Shown in pieces: positions 16,650 to 23,638 of a stretch of DNA of 64,000 nucleotides. The DNA is from Treponema ruminis (lineage in GTDB: Bacteria; Spirochaetota; Spirochaetia; Treponematales; Treponemataceae). Location: contig CP031518.1 of the NCBI GenBank assembly GCA_017161305.1, positions 2,418,001-2,482,000 on the forward strand, written 5' to 3'. Positions within the stretch are counted from its first letter, which is position 1. Every line of letters starts with the position of its first letter. The notes below the pieces were generated by a model that was given only the letters and a program-made list of their open reading frames with translations, was not told the DNA's origin and made no database searches. A program made the position numbers and the translations under genes.

Positions 16650-17591
16650 CTAATTTTCAATCGTTAAGCCGTGGAAGATGTCTTCGAGGCTGTTCTTGCG
16701 GACTGAAAGTTCGTAGATAGTCCAGTTTTTCTCTGCGCACAGGCGGAAAAGATCCGGTCTTATTTCGCCTCCGTCTTTTGCACTGACAAGGAATGAAAGG
16801 GCGTTTGGAGCCGACTCAATTCTGTCTCCCTGAGTGAGAGTGCAGGAATCTACCGTATTAATAGAAGAAATTGATTCTTTTGCTTCTTCCTCAGCCACGC
16901 CGTCAATCTGGATGAATACAGTTTCTGCGTGACCGTATCGCTCGCGGAGTTCGGCTGTAGGGCTGTCTGCTACGACCTTGCCCTTTGAAATGATGATTAC
17001 GCGGCCGCAGAGCATTTCAACTTCGCTCAAAATATGTGTCGAAATGATAACCGTGCGGGTTTTTCCGATTTCGCGGATTAAGTTTCGTACGTCTTCAATC
17101 TGGTTAGGGTCAAGACCTGAAGTTGGTTCGTCAAGAATAAGGATTTCCGGGTCATTCATGAGTGAGTGTGCAAGACCTACACGCTGCTTGTAACCGCGGG
17201 AAAGCTCGGAAATGTTTTTGTGCATGACTTCCTTGAGTCCGCATTCCTCACAGAGCTTTGGAATTTTTTCGTCCGGGTTCTGATTCTGCATGAGGGCGAC
17301 ATAGCGAAGGTATTCTTCGACAATCATATCGGCATAAAGCGGAGCCGATTCCGGCATGTAACCGATTTTCTGCTTTGCTTCGACAGGATTTTTTTCGATG
17401 TCGAGGCCGTCAATCAAAATCGTACCGGCACTTGGCTTAAAGAAGCCAGTAATCATACGCATGGTGGTGGACTTTCCCGCACCGTTAGGGCCCAAAAGAC
17501 CTACAATCTGACCGGTTGGAATAGAAAAGCTTACGTCATCGACAGCCTTGAATTCCCCGAATCGTTTAGAGACATGAGATACTTCAATCAT
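16650..17591 (-). CDS. ABC transporter ATPase, GldA-like
   Basis: The product has 313 residues from ATG 17591 (MIEVSHVSKRF), which has AGGAAA upstream; an in-frame start at 17621 lacks support. Walker A GPNGAGKSTT lies near residue 38, with signature LSRGYKQRVGLA, Walker B ILILDEPTSGLDP and the switch His in STHILSE. The extra C-terminal domain of about 90 residues is typical of the ATPases of ABC-2/Gld systems. It is the first gene of a four-gene operon. Confidence 0.92.
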   Translation of the reverse strand: MIEVSHVSKRFGEFKAVDDVSFSIPTGQIVGLLGPNGAGKSTTMRMITGFFKPSAGTILIDGLDIEKNPVEAKQKIGYMPESAPLYADMIVEEYLRYVALMQNQNPDEKIPKLCEECGLKEVMHKNISELSRGYKQRVGLAHSLMNDPEILILDEPTSGLDPNQIEDVRNLIREIGKTRTVIISTHILSEVEMLCGRVIIISKGKVVADSPTAELRERYGHAETVFIQIDGVAEEEAKESISSINTVDSCTLTQGDRIESAPNALSFLVSAKDGGEIRPDLFRLCAEKNWTIYELSVRKNSLEDIFHGLTIEN

Positions 17592-17705
17592 TTTTGTAAT
17601 TTTCCTATTTAAAAAACACAAATATTTTAAATAGGTTATAATATTTTTATGAAAAATTCAATTTTTATTAAAGTTAAAAGTCAAATCTATCCTCAACTCA
17701 AAATT

Positions 17706-17750
17706 TCATAGCTATTTCAACTTGACTTCATAGCTATCTCACCATATAAT
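17706..17750 (+). promoter_or_regulatory. Promoter of the toxin-antitoxin operon with a doubled palindromic operator
   Basis: TTGACT (17722-17727) and a perfect TATAAT (17745-17750) have a 17-base spacer. A 14-base direct repeat TCATAGCTATYTCA occurs at 17706-17719 and 17728-17741, one copy just upstream of the -35 and the other filling the spacer. Its core ATAGCTAT is palindromic, and the centres are 22 bases apart, two helical turns. This is a typical layout for autorepression by the antitoxin. Confidence 0.75.
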
Positions 17751-17782
17751 TTACCTAGAAAGCTTTAATCAAGGAGAATGCC

Positions 17783-18091
17783 ATGAATACAGTTCCAATT
17801 TATGAAGCAAAAAACAAACTTCCGCTTTTTATGCATCAGGCAGAAGAATCAGGTCCTGTTTTTATTTCCCGCAGGAATCAAACCGTTGGCGTTCTTCTTT
17901 CAATAAATGAATACAACAGACTTATCGCAGGCCGAAAAAAGGGCAACATTCTAGACCGTGCCGCAGAATTCCGCAGAAAAACCGCAGAGCTTTTAAGCGA
18001 TGATGACATCGACAGGATTTTTGATGTTCGCGACCATTCCACCAAAGGCACGAGCTGGGAAGATGATGTTTTCAAAGGAGTTTTTGACTGA
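17783..18091 (+). CDS. Antitoxin of the Phd/YefM type
   Basis: The 102-residue protein has the N-terminal DNA-binding Phd/YefM pattern: VPIYEAKNKLPLFMHQAEESG, then VFISRRNQTVGVLLSINEYNRL. A charged C-terminal part (about 55-102) probably wraps the toxin. AAGGAG precedes the ATG. The stop overlaps the toxin start as TGATG. It most likely represses its own promoter through the ATAGCTAT repeats upstream. Confidence 0.88.
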   Translation: MNTVPIYEAKNKLPLFMHQAEESGPVFISRRNQTVGVLLSINEYNRLIAGRKKGNILDRAAEFRRKTAELLSDDDIDRIFDVRDHSTKGTSWEDDVFKGVFD

Positions 18092-18540
18092 TGCAAGATT
18101 ATGATGAAGAAGAAGCTCATTACCTTCTGGATTCTAATATAGTTTCCGAAATAATAAAACGCAATCCAGATTTTAATGTAATAAAGAAAATTGCCGAACA
18201 TAACTCTGACTGTGCAATCTGCGCTCCTGCATTGCATGAACTGCTATATGGCTATCACAAAATGGCAGATGGCATCGAAAAAACTTATCTTGGCAAATAC
18301 ATAGAAGATGATGTATTGGAGAATTTCAAGGTAAAAACTTACTCAGAAAAAGCCTGCAGAATTCATGCCGAAATTCGTGCGAAGGCAGAAAAAATTGGAA
18401 AGCCTGCCCCATTCTCTGACAGCATGATAGCCGCAATCGCGCTCGCAAACCACATGGTGCTTGTTACACGGAACACAAGGCACTTTACCGCAATTCAGGA
18501 AGTAAGCGAGCTGCAGATTGAAAACTGGTTCGAGGATTAG
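18091..18540 (+). CDS. vapC: PIN-domain toxin, VapC-like
   Basis: PIN toxins are metal-dependent RNases that usually cut tRNA or rRNA. The 149-residue product shows the acidic residues expected: Asp in LLDSNIVSE near residue 14, a Glu in PALHELLYGY near 50, and Asp in FSDSMIAAIA near 110, followed by VTRNTRHF. It begins within the stop codon of the antitoxin gene. The first residues (MQDYDEEEA) are a short acidic extension before the PIN fold. All key residues are present, so the toxin is probably active. Confidence 0.9.
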   Translation: MQDYDEEEAHYLLDSNIVSEIIKRNPDFNVIKKIAEHNSDCAICAPALHELLYGYHKMADGIEKTYLGKYIEDDVLENFKVKTYSEKACRIHAEIRAKAEKIGKPAPFSDSMIAAIALANHMVLVTRNTRHFTAIQEVSELQIENWFED

Positions 18541-18610
18541 TGTTGCGGCAGGATTTTTACCAAAAAAATAACGGAATAGTGAAAGCCCTCGTGCCTTCGC
18601 AGGTGTTTTC

Positions 18611-18619
18611 TGCTATACT
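18611..18619 (+). promoter_or_regulatory. Extended -10 of the HAD gene, leaderless type
   Basis: TGCTATACT gives an extended -10 (TGN plus TATACT at 18614-18619). The ATG at 18627 is 7 bases further on. No -35 is convincing, which fits an extended -10 promoter. Confidence 0.55.
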
Positions 18620-18626
18620 CTGCATC

Positions 18627-19304
18627 ATGAAAAAATCAATTTTAGACGGAATCAAATGCGCCGTATTCGACATGGACGGAACAATTCTGGACTCAATGAC
18701 CATGTGGCACACAATTGCAGATAAATATCTTATGAGCATCGGAAAGACACCGAGGGAAGATCTTTGGGACAATGTAAAAAGGCTCAACATGGTTGAAACG
18801 GCGGAATATTTTATTTCAGATTATGGTGTTGAAAAGACTGTTGAAGAAATCGGAATCGAAGTAGAAAAGCTGATAATGAAATTCTACGCTGAAAGCCTGC
18901 AACTCAAAGAGGGAGCGGAAGATTTTCTTAGGGAACTGAATGAAAGGAAAATTCCATGCGTTCTTGCAACTGCCACCGAGCGATCCTGCGTCCTTGCCTG
19001 CATGAAAAGACTGGACTGCGAAAAATATTTCAGTCACATAATCACATGCTTGGATTTGAACACGTCAAAATCCCAGCCCCTGATTTTTGAGGAAAGTGCA
19101 AGGCGATGCGGTGCAAAGCCGGAAGAATCTCTGGTTTTCGAGGATGCCCTTCACGCAATCCGAACGGCAAAAAAGGCAGGATTCAAAGTCTGCGCGGTCT
19201 ATGATGCAAGTAATGAAGAACTGACAGAGCCGCCGCTTACGGACTGGGAAAGGATTCTTAAACTCTGTGACGTAAACTGCAAGAATTTGACGGAACTGCT
19301 GTAA
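18627..19304 (+). CDS. HAD-family phosphatase, beta-phosphoglucomutase-like
   Basis: The product has 225 residues from ATG 18627. The HAD motifs are present: I, FDMDGTILDS near residue 12; II, VLATATERS near 115; III with the Lys of the TSKSQPLIFEE region; IV, LVFEDALHAIRTAKKAG near 170. The helical cap inserted after motif I is that of the beta-phosphoglucomutase/phosphatase subfamily. Starting at GTG 18540 would add 29 residues not seen in the family, and an extended -10 lies just before ATG 18627. The substrate is not predictable. Confidence 0.9.
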   Translation: MKKSILDGIKCAVFDMDGTILDSMTMWHTIADKYLMSIGKTPREDLWDNVKRLNMVETAEYFISDYGVEKTVEEIGIEVEKLIMKFYAESLQLKEGAEDFLRELNERKIPCVLATATERSCVLACMKRLDCEKYFSHIITCLDLNTSKSQPLIFEESARRCGAKPEESLVFEDALHAIRTAKKAGFKVCAVYDASNEELTEPPLTDWERILKLCDVNCKNLTELL

Positions 19305-19307
19305 TTT

Positions 19308-19898
19308 CTAACTCAAAATCTCTGCCCAGGAACGGGAGTCGCGCTTTTTGGGGTCAACGCCCAAAGCGAGCAGGATTTTTTCGAGATTGGAGCGGACTTC
19401 GTCGGCAGGCAAGTCTTCTTTTGTGTATTCGATCTCTATATATAGAAGAGAATTTACTTTCTCAAGCTCCAGATGAGCCTCAAAACCGGAAGAATCCAGC
19501 GAACACAGTACGCCGACCGCATCCTTTTTCTTTTCGAACCACTTGATGAAGCCGCTTGCCTCAAAAAATGAGCGCAGGACATCCGCGTCTTCAATAAAAG
19601 TCTCCTTTTCGGAATTAAACTCAACGCCGTTTTCAATTGTTTTTTGCTTTATGCAGAAATATGATTTTTCCACGCCGCCGTCAGTTTTTTCGGTGCGGAT
19701 ACGGATTACGCGAAGTTCCTTGTTTTTAATCCGCTCTTCGTGGTTGTGATAGCGCGAAAAGTATTCGTCAGATTTGAGAATATGCTCAAAAGAATGAAAA
19801 TTGAATGCCGGAAGACCCTTTTTCCCGCTGAGGATTTCTTGGATTTTTTCAAACTGTTCCTGCGTGAGCGGAACTTTTAATTCAATTTCTCGTGACAT
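19308..19898 (-). CDS. CYTH-domain protein
   Basis: CYTH proteins bind organic polyphosphates; the family includes class IV adenylate cyclases and thiamine triphosphatases. The 196-residue protein begins with EIELKV, the ExExK signature, followed by charged strands RVIRIRTEK, YFCIKQKT and a later EAHLELEKV/LYIEIEYT. These supply the Arg, Lys and Glu residues of the tunnel. Which member of the family it is cannot be decided. A TATAAT lies 6 bases upstream of the ATG on the reverse strand. It converges on the HAD gene with a 3-base gap. Confidence 0.82.
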   Translation of the reverse strand: MSREIELKVPLTQEQFEKIQEILSGKKGLPAFNFHSFEHILKSDEYFSRYHNHEERIKNKELRVIRIRTEKTDGGVEKSYFCIKQKTIENGVEFNSEKETFIEDADVLRSFFEASGFIKWFEKKKDAVGVLCSLDSSGFEAHLELEKVNSLLYIEIEYTKEDLPADEVRSNLEKILLALGVDPKKRDSRSWAEILS

Positions 19899-19904
19899 AT
19901 CATA

Positions 19905-19910
19905 ATTATA
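19905..19910 (-). promoter_or_regulatory. -10 element of the CYTH gene, leaderless type
   Basis: A perfect TATAAT on the reverse strand ends 6 bases before the ATG at 19898. The -35 region is not recognisable. Confidence 0.5.
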
Positions 19911-19992
19911 TAATTTTTTGACACGCAGAATCTATAGCAAGAGGAACTTGTAAAATTATGTAGAAAATTATAAACACAATTGTATATTTTTA

Positions 19993-20021
19993 TTGACTTA
20001 TAAAACAAAGGTCCCTATAAT
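19993..20021 (+). promoter_or_regulatory. Leaderless-type promoter of the Bro-N/XRE pair
   Basis: TTGACT (19993-19998) and TATAAT (20016-20021) are separated by 17 bases. The ATG at 20029 follows the -10 by 7 bases. Confidence 0.75.
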
Positions 20022-20028
20022 ATCAAAT

Positions 20029-20424
20029 ATGGAAGGTCAGATTACAAAGGCGTTTGAAAGCACTTCAATTCGTACCGCGTGGAATGAAGAGGAAGAAGAA
20101 TGGTATTTCTCTGTTGTTGATGTTGTCGGTGTTCTTACGGAAAGTATTGACTATCAAACAGCCAGAAACTATTGGAAAGTCTTAAAAGCACGCTTAAAAT
20201 CCGAGGGGTTTGAACCGGTTACAAATTGTAACCAGTTGAAAATGAAATCTGCTGACGGCAAAATGCGTCTTACGGATGTAGCAAATACAGAACAGCTTTT
20301 ACGAATAATCCAATCAGTTCCCTCAAAAAAAGCAGAGCCTTTCAAAATGTGGCTTGCTCAGGTTGGTCGCGAACGGATAGAAAATATTGCCGGCAATCAG
20401 AAAGAAACTTCGGAGAAAAATTAA
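20029..20424 (+). CDS. Bro-N-type protein, short form
   Basis: The product has 131 residues from ATG 20029. The sequence has the BRO N-terminal pattern: TAWNEEEEEWYFSVVDVVGVL, then NYWKVLKARLKSEG, LTDVANTEQLLRIIQ and PSKKAEPFKMWLAQVGRERI. Bro-N domains occur in phage antirepressors and in chromosomal DinD-like proteins, normally with a C-terminal domain. Here the protein stops right after Bro-N, and its stop overlaps the start of an XRE gene (TAATG). A longer frame beginning at 19993 would start inside the -35 element and is not credible. Function is unknown; DNA binding is likely. Confidence 0.78.
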   Translation: MEGQITKAFESTSIRTAWNEEEEEWYFSVVDVVGVLTESIDYQTARNYWKVLKARLKSEGFEPVTNCNQLKMKSADGKMRLTDVANTEQLLRIIQSVPSKKAEPFKMWLAQVGRERIENIAGNQKETSEKN

Positions 20425-20738
20425 TGGAATCAGTTATCAAGAAACTTCGCGAGCAAAACAGATATACTCAGGTAAAACTTGCAGAAGAACTTGGAATATC
20501 AAGACAGGCACTCATAAAATATGAAAATATGGAGCAGGAACCTCCGCTTTCTGTAATTCGCGCAGTAGCAAAAATATTTTCCGTAAGCTATGAATGCCTT
20601 ATCGACAACGAACTGCCTGTGGAATCGACAAGCGAAGATGATACCATGATTGCAGAACTTGCAAAAAACTTTGTTAAGCTCAATGAGTCTGAAAAAAAGG
20701 CTGTCTTTGAAATGGCAAGAATTATGGCAAACTGCTAA
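20424..20738 (+). CDS. XRE-family transcriptional regulator
   Basis: The 104-residue protein starts at ATG 20424, overlapping the stop of the Bro-N gene. Residues 1-62 are a helix-turn-helix of the XRE/Cro type (KKLREQNRYTQVKLAEELG, then ISRQALIKYEN). The C-terminal 40 residues are helical (ELAKNFVKLNESEKKAVFEM), suitable for dimer formation. It probably regulates its own leaderless operon. No restriction, toxin or phage gene is adjacent. Confidence 0.85.
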   Translation: MESVIKKLREQNRYTQVKLAEELGISRQALIKYENMEQEPPLSVIRAVAKIFSVSYECLIDNELPVESTSEDDTMIAELAKNFVKLNESEKKAVFEMARIMANC

Positions 20739-20757
20739 AAAAAATGCCGTAATTACA

Positions 20758-21252
20758 TTAAACAGCTACCGTAGCAACTCCAAAGCTTAAGGTCATCATG
20801 ATAATTCCTGCAAGAAGAACTCCTGCGATAACTGCAATGCAGGTCTTTTTCCAGTTCATATCGAGAAGACTTGCCGCAAGAGTGCCTGTCCAAGCTCCAG
20901 TGCCTGGCAAAGGTATTCCTACGAACAAAAAGAGTGCGAAATACAAGCCCCGGCCCGCCTTTTCCTGCAATTTTGCTCCGCCGCGATGACCTTTTTCGAG
21001 GAAGAAACGGCAGATTCCGCCGATGAGTTTTTGATTCTGTCCCCATTCAAGGAATTTTCTGGCAAAAAGGAAAATGACCGGGACAGGGAGCATGTTTCCG
21101 ATCATGCAAGTTACAAAAAGAAGGACGAGCGAAAACGGAGTCATTTCGATATTCTGAGCGGCAAAAATCCCCACGCCCACGGGAATTGCGCCGCGAAGCT
21201 CAATCAAAGGAACCATCGAAACTAAAAAAGAAATCAAAAGTGCTTTAGACAT
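20758..21252 (-). CDS. Small membrane exporter family protein (COG2426-like)
   Basis: The product has 164 residues from ATG 21252 (MSKALLIS). Four or five hydrophobic segments and the family-like motifs MVPLIELRGAIPVG and GIPLPGTGAWTG match the small multidrug-export family (PF06695). That name comes from annotation tradition; transport has not been shown for most members. A start at 21282 is in frame, but the TATAAT at 21260-21265 lies inside that extension and ends 7 bases before ATG 21252, so the shorter form is favoured. Confidence 0.82.
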   Translation of the reverse strand: MSKALLISFLVSMVPLIELRGAIPVGVGIFAAQNIEMTPFSLVLLFVTCMIGNMLPVPVIFLFARKFLEWGQNQKLIGGICRFFLEKGHRGGAKLQEKAGRGLYFALFLFVGIPLPGTGAWTGTLAASLLDMNWKKTCIAVIAGVLLAGIIMMTLSFGVATVAV

Positions 21253-21259
21253 AAAAAAC

Positions 21260-21289
21260 ATTATAATAGAAAAGAATTGCACAAATCAA
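21260..21289 (-). promoter_or_regulatory. Leaderless-type promoter of the small exporter gene
   Basis: On the reverse strand TTGATT (21284-21289) and TATAAT (21260-21265) have an 18-base spacer, and ATG 21252 follows the -10 by 7 bases. It is back to back with the parE promoter. Confidence 0.65.
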
Positions 21290-21305
21290 GAAAGGTCTGA
21301 AAAAA

Positions 21306-21334
21306 TTGACTAGTTAAAAATTCTACTATATAAT
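21306..21334 (+). promoter_or_regulatory. Leaderless-type promoter of parE
   Basis: TTGACT (21306-21311) and TATAAT (21329-21334) have a 17-base spacer. The parE ATG at 21343 follows after 8 bases. Confidence 0.75.
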
Positions 21335-21342
21335 TATTCCTT

Positions 21343-23622
21343 ATGGGTGGAATTAAAAAAGAAGAGAAGGATACAACTGCAAAAAAGGCAGCTGTTAAAT
21401 CATCGTCTGAAAAAAAATCTACAGCAAAAACAACTGTAAAAGCAGCAGAACCAAAAAAAGCAGCCACAAAGACGGCAGCTACTAAAACTACTGCAAAGGC
21501 AACAGAAAAGAAAACGCCGGCAGCAGGCAAAAAAGTTGCGGCAAAAGAAGAATCAAAAAAAGAAGCGGCATCAAGCACAGCAAAGAAAACTGCCGCTAAA
21601 AAGCCTGTCGCAGGAATTGACGAAACCGGAACTTTCCGTGCATGGGACAACGCAAAGACTGTCGCAAAAACAAAAAAGGTGGCGGCTCCGTCAAATGCCG
21701 TAGAAGAGCGGGCAGCAGACAAAAAAGCGACTGCCGAGGCTGAGGCAAAACTCGCGGCTGCAAAAAAGGCTGACCCGAACGCCGGTATTGAAAAAAAGGA
21801 AGTAACTGCAGCTGACTATTCTGACGACAAAATCCGTCATCTCGACGCGCTTGAGCACATCCGCTTGAGGAGCGGAATGTACATCGGACGGCTCGGCGAC
21901 GGCTCAAACCAGAACGACGGCATCTACATTCTTCTCAAGGAAATAATCGACAACTCAATCGACGAATTCATCATGGGATTCGGAAGCAAAATCGACGTTG
22001 AAATCAAGGAAAACCGCGTAAAAGTCCGCGACTACGGACGAGGAATCCCGCTCGGAAAGGTAATCGACTGTGTTTCAGAGATCAACACGGGCGGTAAATA
22101 CAACGACGATGTATTCCAGTTCTCAGTCGGAATGAACGGTGTCGGTACAAAGGCTGTAAACGCCCTCTCTTCATATTTCCGCGTAATCTCCATCCGTGAC
22201 GGAAAATGCGTAGAGGCAATCTTCGCCGAAGGAAAGCTTCAGTCAAACAAATCGGGAGCCGTAAAGCCCGGCACAAAGAACGGCACATATTTTGAATTCG
22301 TTCCTGACGTAAAGATTTTCGGAAAATATTCCTTCAACATGGAATATGTCGAAAAGCGCATGTGGAACTATGCCTACCTCAATTCAGGCCTCACACTCCG
22401 CCTCAACGGCCAGGACTTTGCAAGCGAAAACGGACTTTTGGACCTTCTTACAAAGGAACTTGAATCCGAGACAATCTACCCGATCGGCTCTTACACAGGC
22501 GAGCACCTTCAGTTCGCCTTCACCCACACAAACGCATACGGCGAAAATTATTTTTCATTCGTAAACGGCCAGTACACATCTGACGGCGGAACGCACCTTG
22601 CGGCATTCAAGGAAGGCTTCATCAAGGGCGTAAACGACTTCTTCCAGTCATCATATAAATCAGAAGACATCCGCGAAGGAATCACGGCGGCTGTTCTCGT
22701 AAAGGTAAAGGATCCGGTTTTTGAAAGCCAGACAAAGAACAAGCTCGGAAACACTGACATCCGCGCATGGATTGTAGGCGAAGTTCAGTCAGGCCTGGAC
22801 AACTGGCTCCATAAGAACCCGAAGGCAGCGGAAAGGCTCAAGGCAAAAATCGAGGCAAACGAAAAACTCCGCACAGAGCTTTCGAGCGTCAAAAAGCAGG
22901 CGAAGGAAAACGCCAAGAAAGTCAGCATCCGCATTCCAAAGCTCAAGGACTGCCGCTACTTTGTCCAGGACGGCAAGAAAGGCGAGAATTCAATGATTTT
23001 CATTACCGAGGGTGATTCTGCTTCGGGCACGATGACGCACTCACGAAACGCCGACTATCAGGCAATCTTCTCCCTTCGCGGTAAGCCGGAAAACATGTAC
23101 GGCAAAAAGCAGAGCGACATCTACAAGAACGACGAGCTTTACCAGCTGATGATGGCTTTGGGAATCGAAAACAGCGTAGAAAACCTCAAATACTCAAAAA
23201 TCGTAATCGCAACCGATGCCGATAACGACGGCTTCCACATCAGGAACCTCGTACTCACATTCTTTCTCGGCTACTTTGAGGAACTGGTCACAAGCGGCAG
23301 GGTCTTCATCCTCGAAACCCCGCTTTTCCGCGTACGAAATAAAAAGGAAAACATCTACTGCTACAGTGAGGCAGAACGCGACGCCGCACAGAAAAAACTC
23401 GGCAAAGGCTGTGAAGTCAACCGATTCAAAGGTCTTGGTGAAATCAACCCGGAAGAATTCGAGCAGTTCATCGCCCCGGAAACAATGCACCTCACGCCGG
23501 TAGAAGTAAGCCAGCTCAAAATCATCCCGCAGCTCCTCTCCTTCTACATGGGCAAAAACACCCCGGAACGAAGGAAGTTCATCGAGGAACATTTGCTGAG
23601 TAATGCTGAGATTGATGTGTAA
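21343..23622 (+). CDS. parE: DNA topoisomerase IV subunit B with an H1-like N-terminal tail
   Basis: ParE is the ATPase subunit of topoisomerase IV, which unlinks replicated chromosomes. The 759-residue protein starts with about 160 residues dominated by Lys, Ala, Thr and Ser (many KKAA and TAKK steps) before the enzyme begins at HLDALEHIRLRSGMYIG. The GHKL ATPase follows with IIDNSIDEF, GRGIPLG and GVGTKAVNALS. The Toprim domain has ITEGDSASGTM and DADNDG. The final part is RRKFIEEHLL. The tail resembles histone H1 and probably binds DNA. The downstream neighbour is parC, 16 bases away. GyrB is the alternative name, but the parC partner and early stop favour ParE. Confidence 0.92.
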   Translation: MGGIKKEEKDTTAKKAAVKSSSEKKSTAKTTVKAAEPKKAATKTAATKTTAKATEKKTPAAGKKVAAKEESKKEAASSTAKKTAAKKPVAGIDETGTFRAWDNAKTVAKTKKVAAPSNAVEERAADKKATAEAEAKLAAAKKADPNAGIEKKEVTAADYSDDKIRHLDALEHIRLRSGMYIGRLGDGSNQNDGIYILLKEIIDNSIDEFIMGFGSKIDVEIKENRVKVRDYGRGIPLGKVIDCVSEINTGGKYNDDVFQFSVGMNGVGTKAVNALSSYFRVISIRDGKCVEAIFAEGKLQSNKSGAVKPGTKNGTYFEFVPDVKIFGKYSFNMEYVEKRMWNYAYLNSGLTLRLNGQDFASENGLLDLLTKELESETIYPIGSYTGEHLQFAFTHTNAYGENYFSFVNGQYTSDGGTHLAAFKEGFIKGVNDFFQSSYKSEDIREGITAAVLVKVKDPVFESQTKNKLGNTDIRAWIVGEVQSGLDNWLHKNPKAAERLKAKIEANEKLRTELSSVKKQAKENAKKVSIRIPKLKDCRYFVQDGKKGENSMIFITEGDSASGTMTHSRNADYQAIFSLRGKPENMYGKKQSDIYKNDELYQLMMALGIENSVENLKYSKIVIATDADNDGFHIRNLVLTFFLGYFEELVTSGRVFILETPLFRVRNKKENIYCYSEAERDAAQKKLGKGCEVNRFKGLGEINPEEFEQFIAPETMHLTPVEVSQLKIIPQLLSFYMGKNTPERRKFIEEHLLSNAEIDV

Positions 23623-23638
23623 TGTGTAAGGAAAGAAA

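Noticed and set aside
20029-20738. A prophage region around the Bro-N and XRE genes
   Set aside because: No integrase, structural or replication gene and no attachment-site repeats are next to them.
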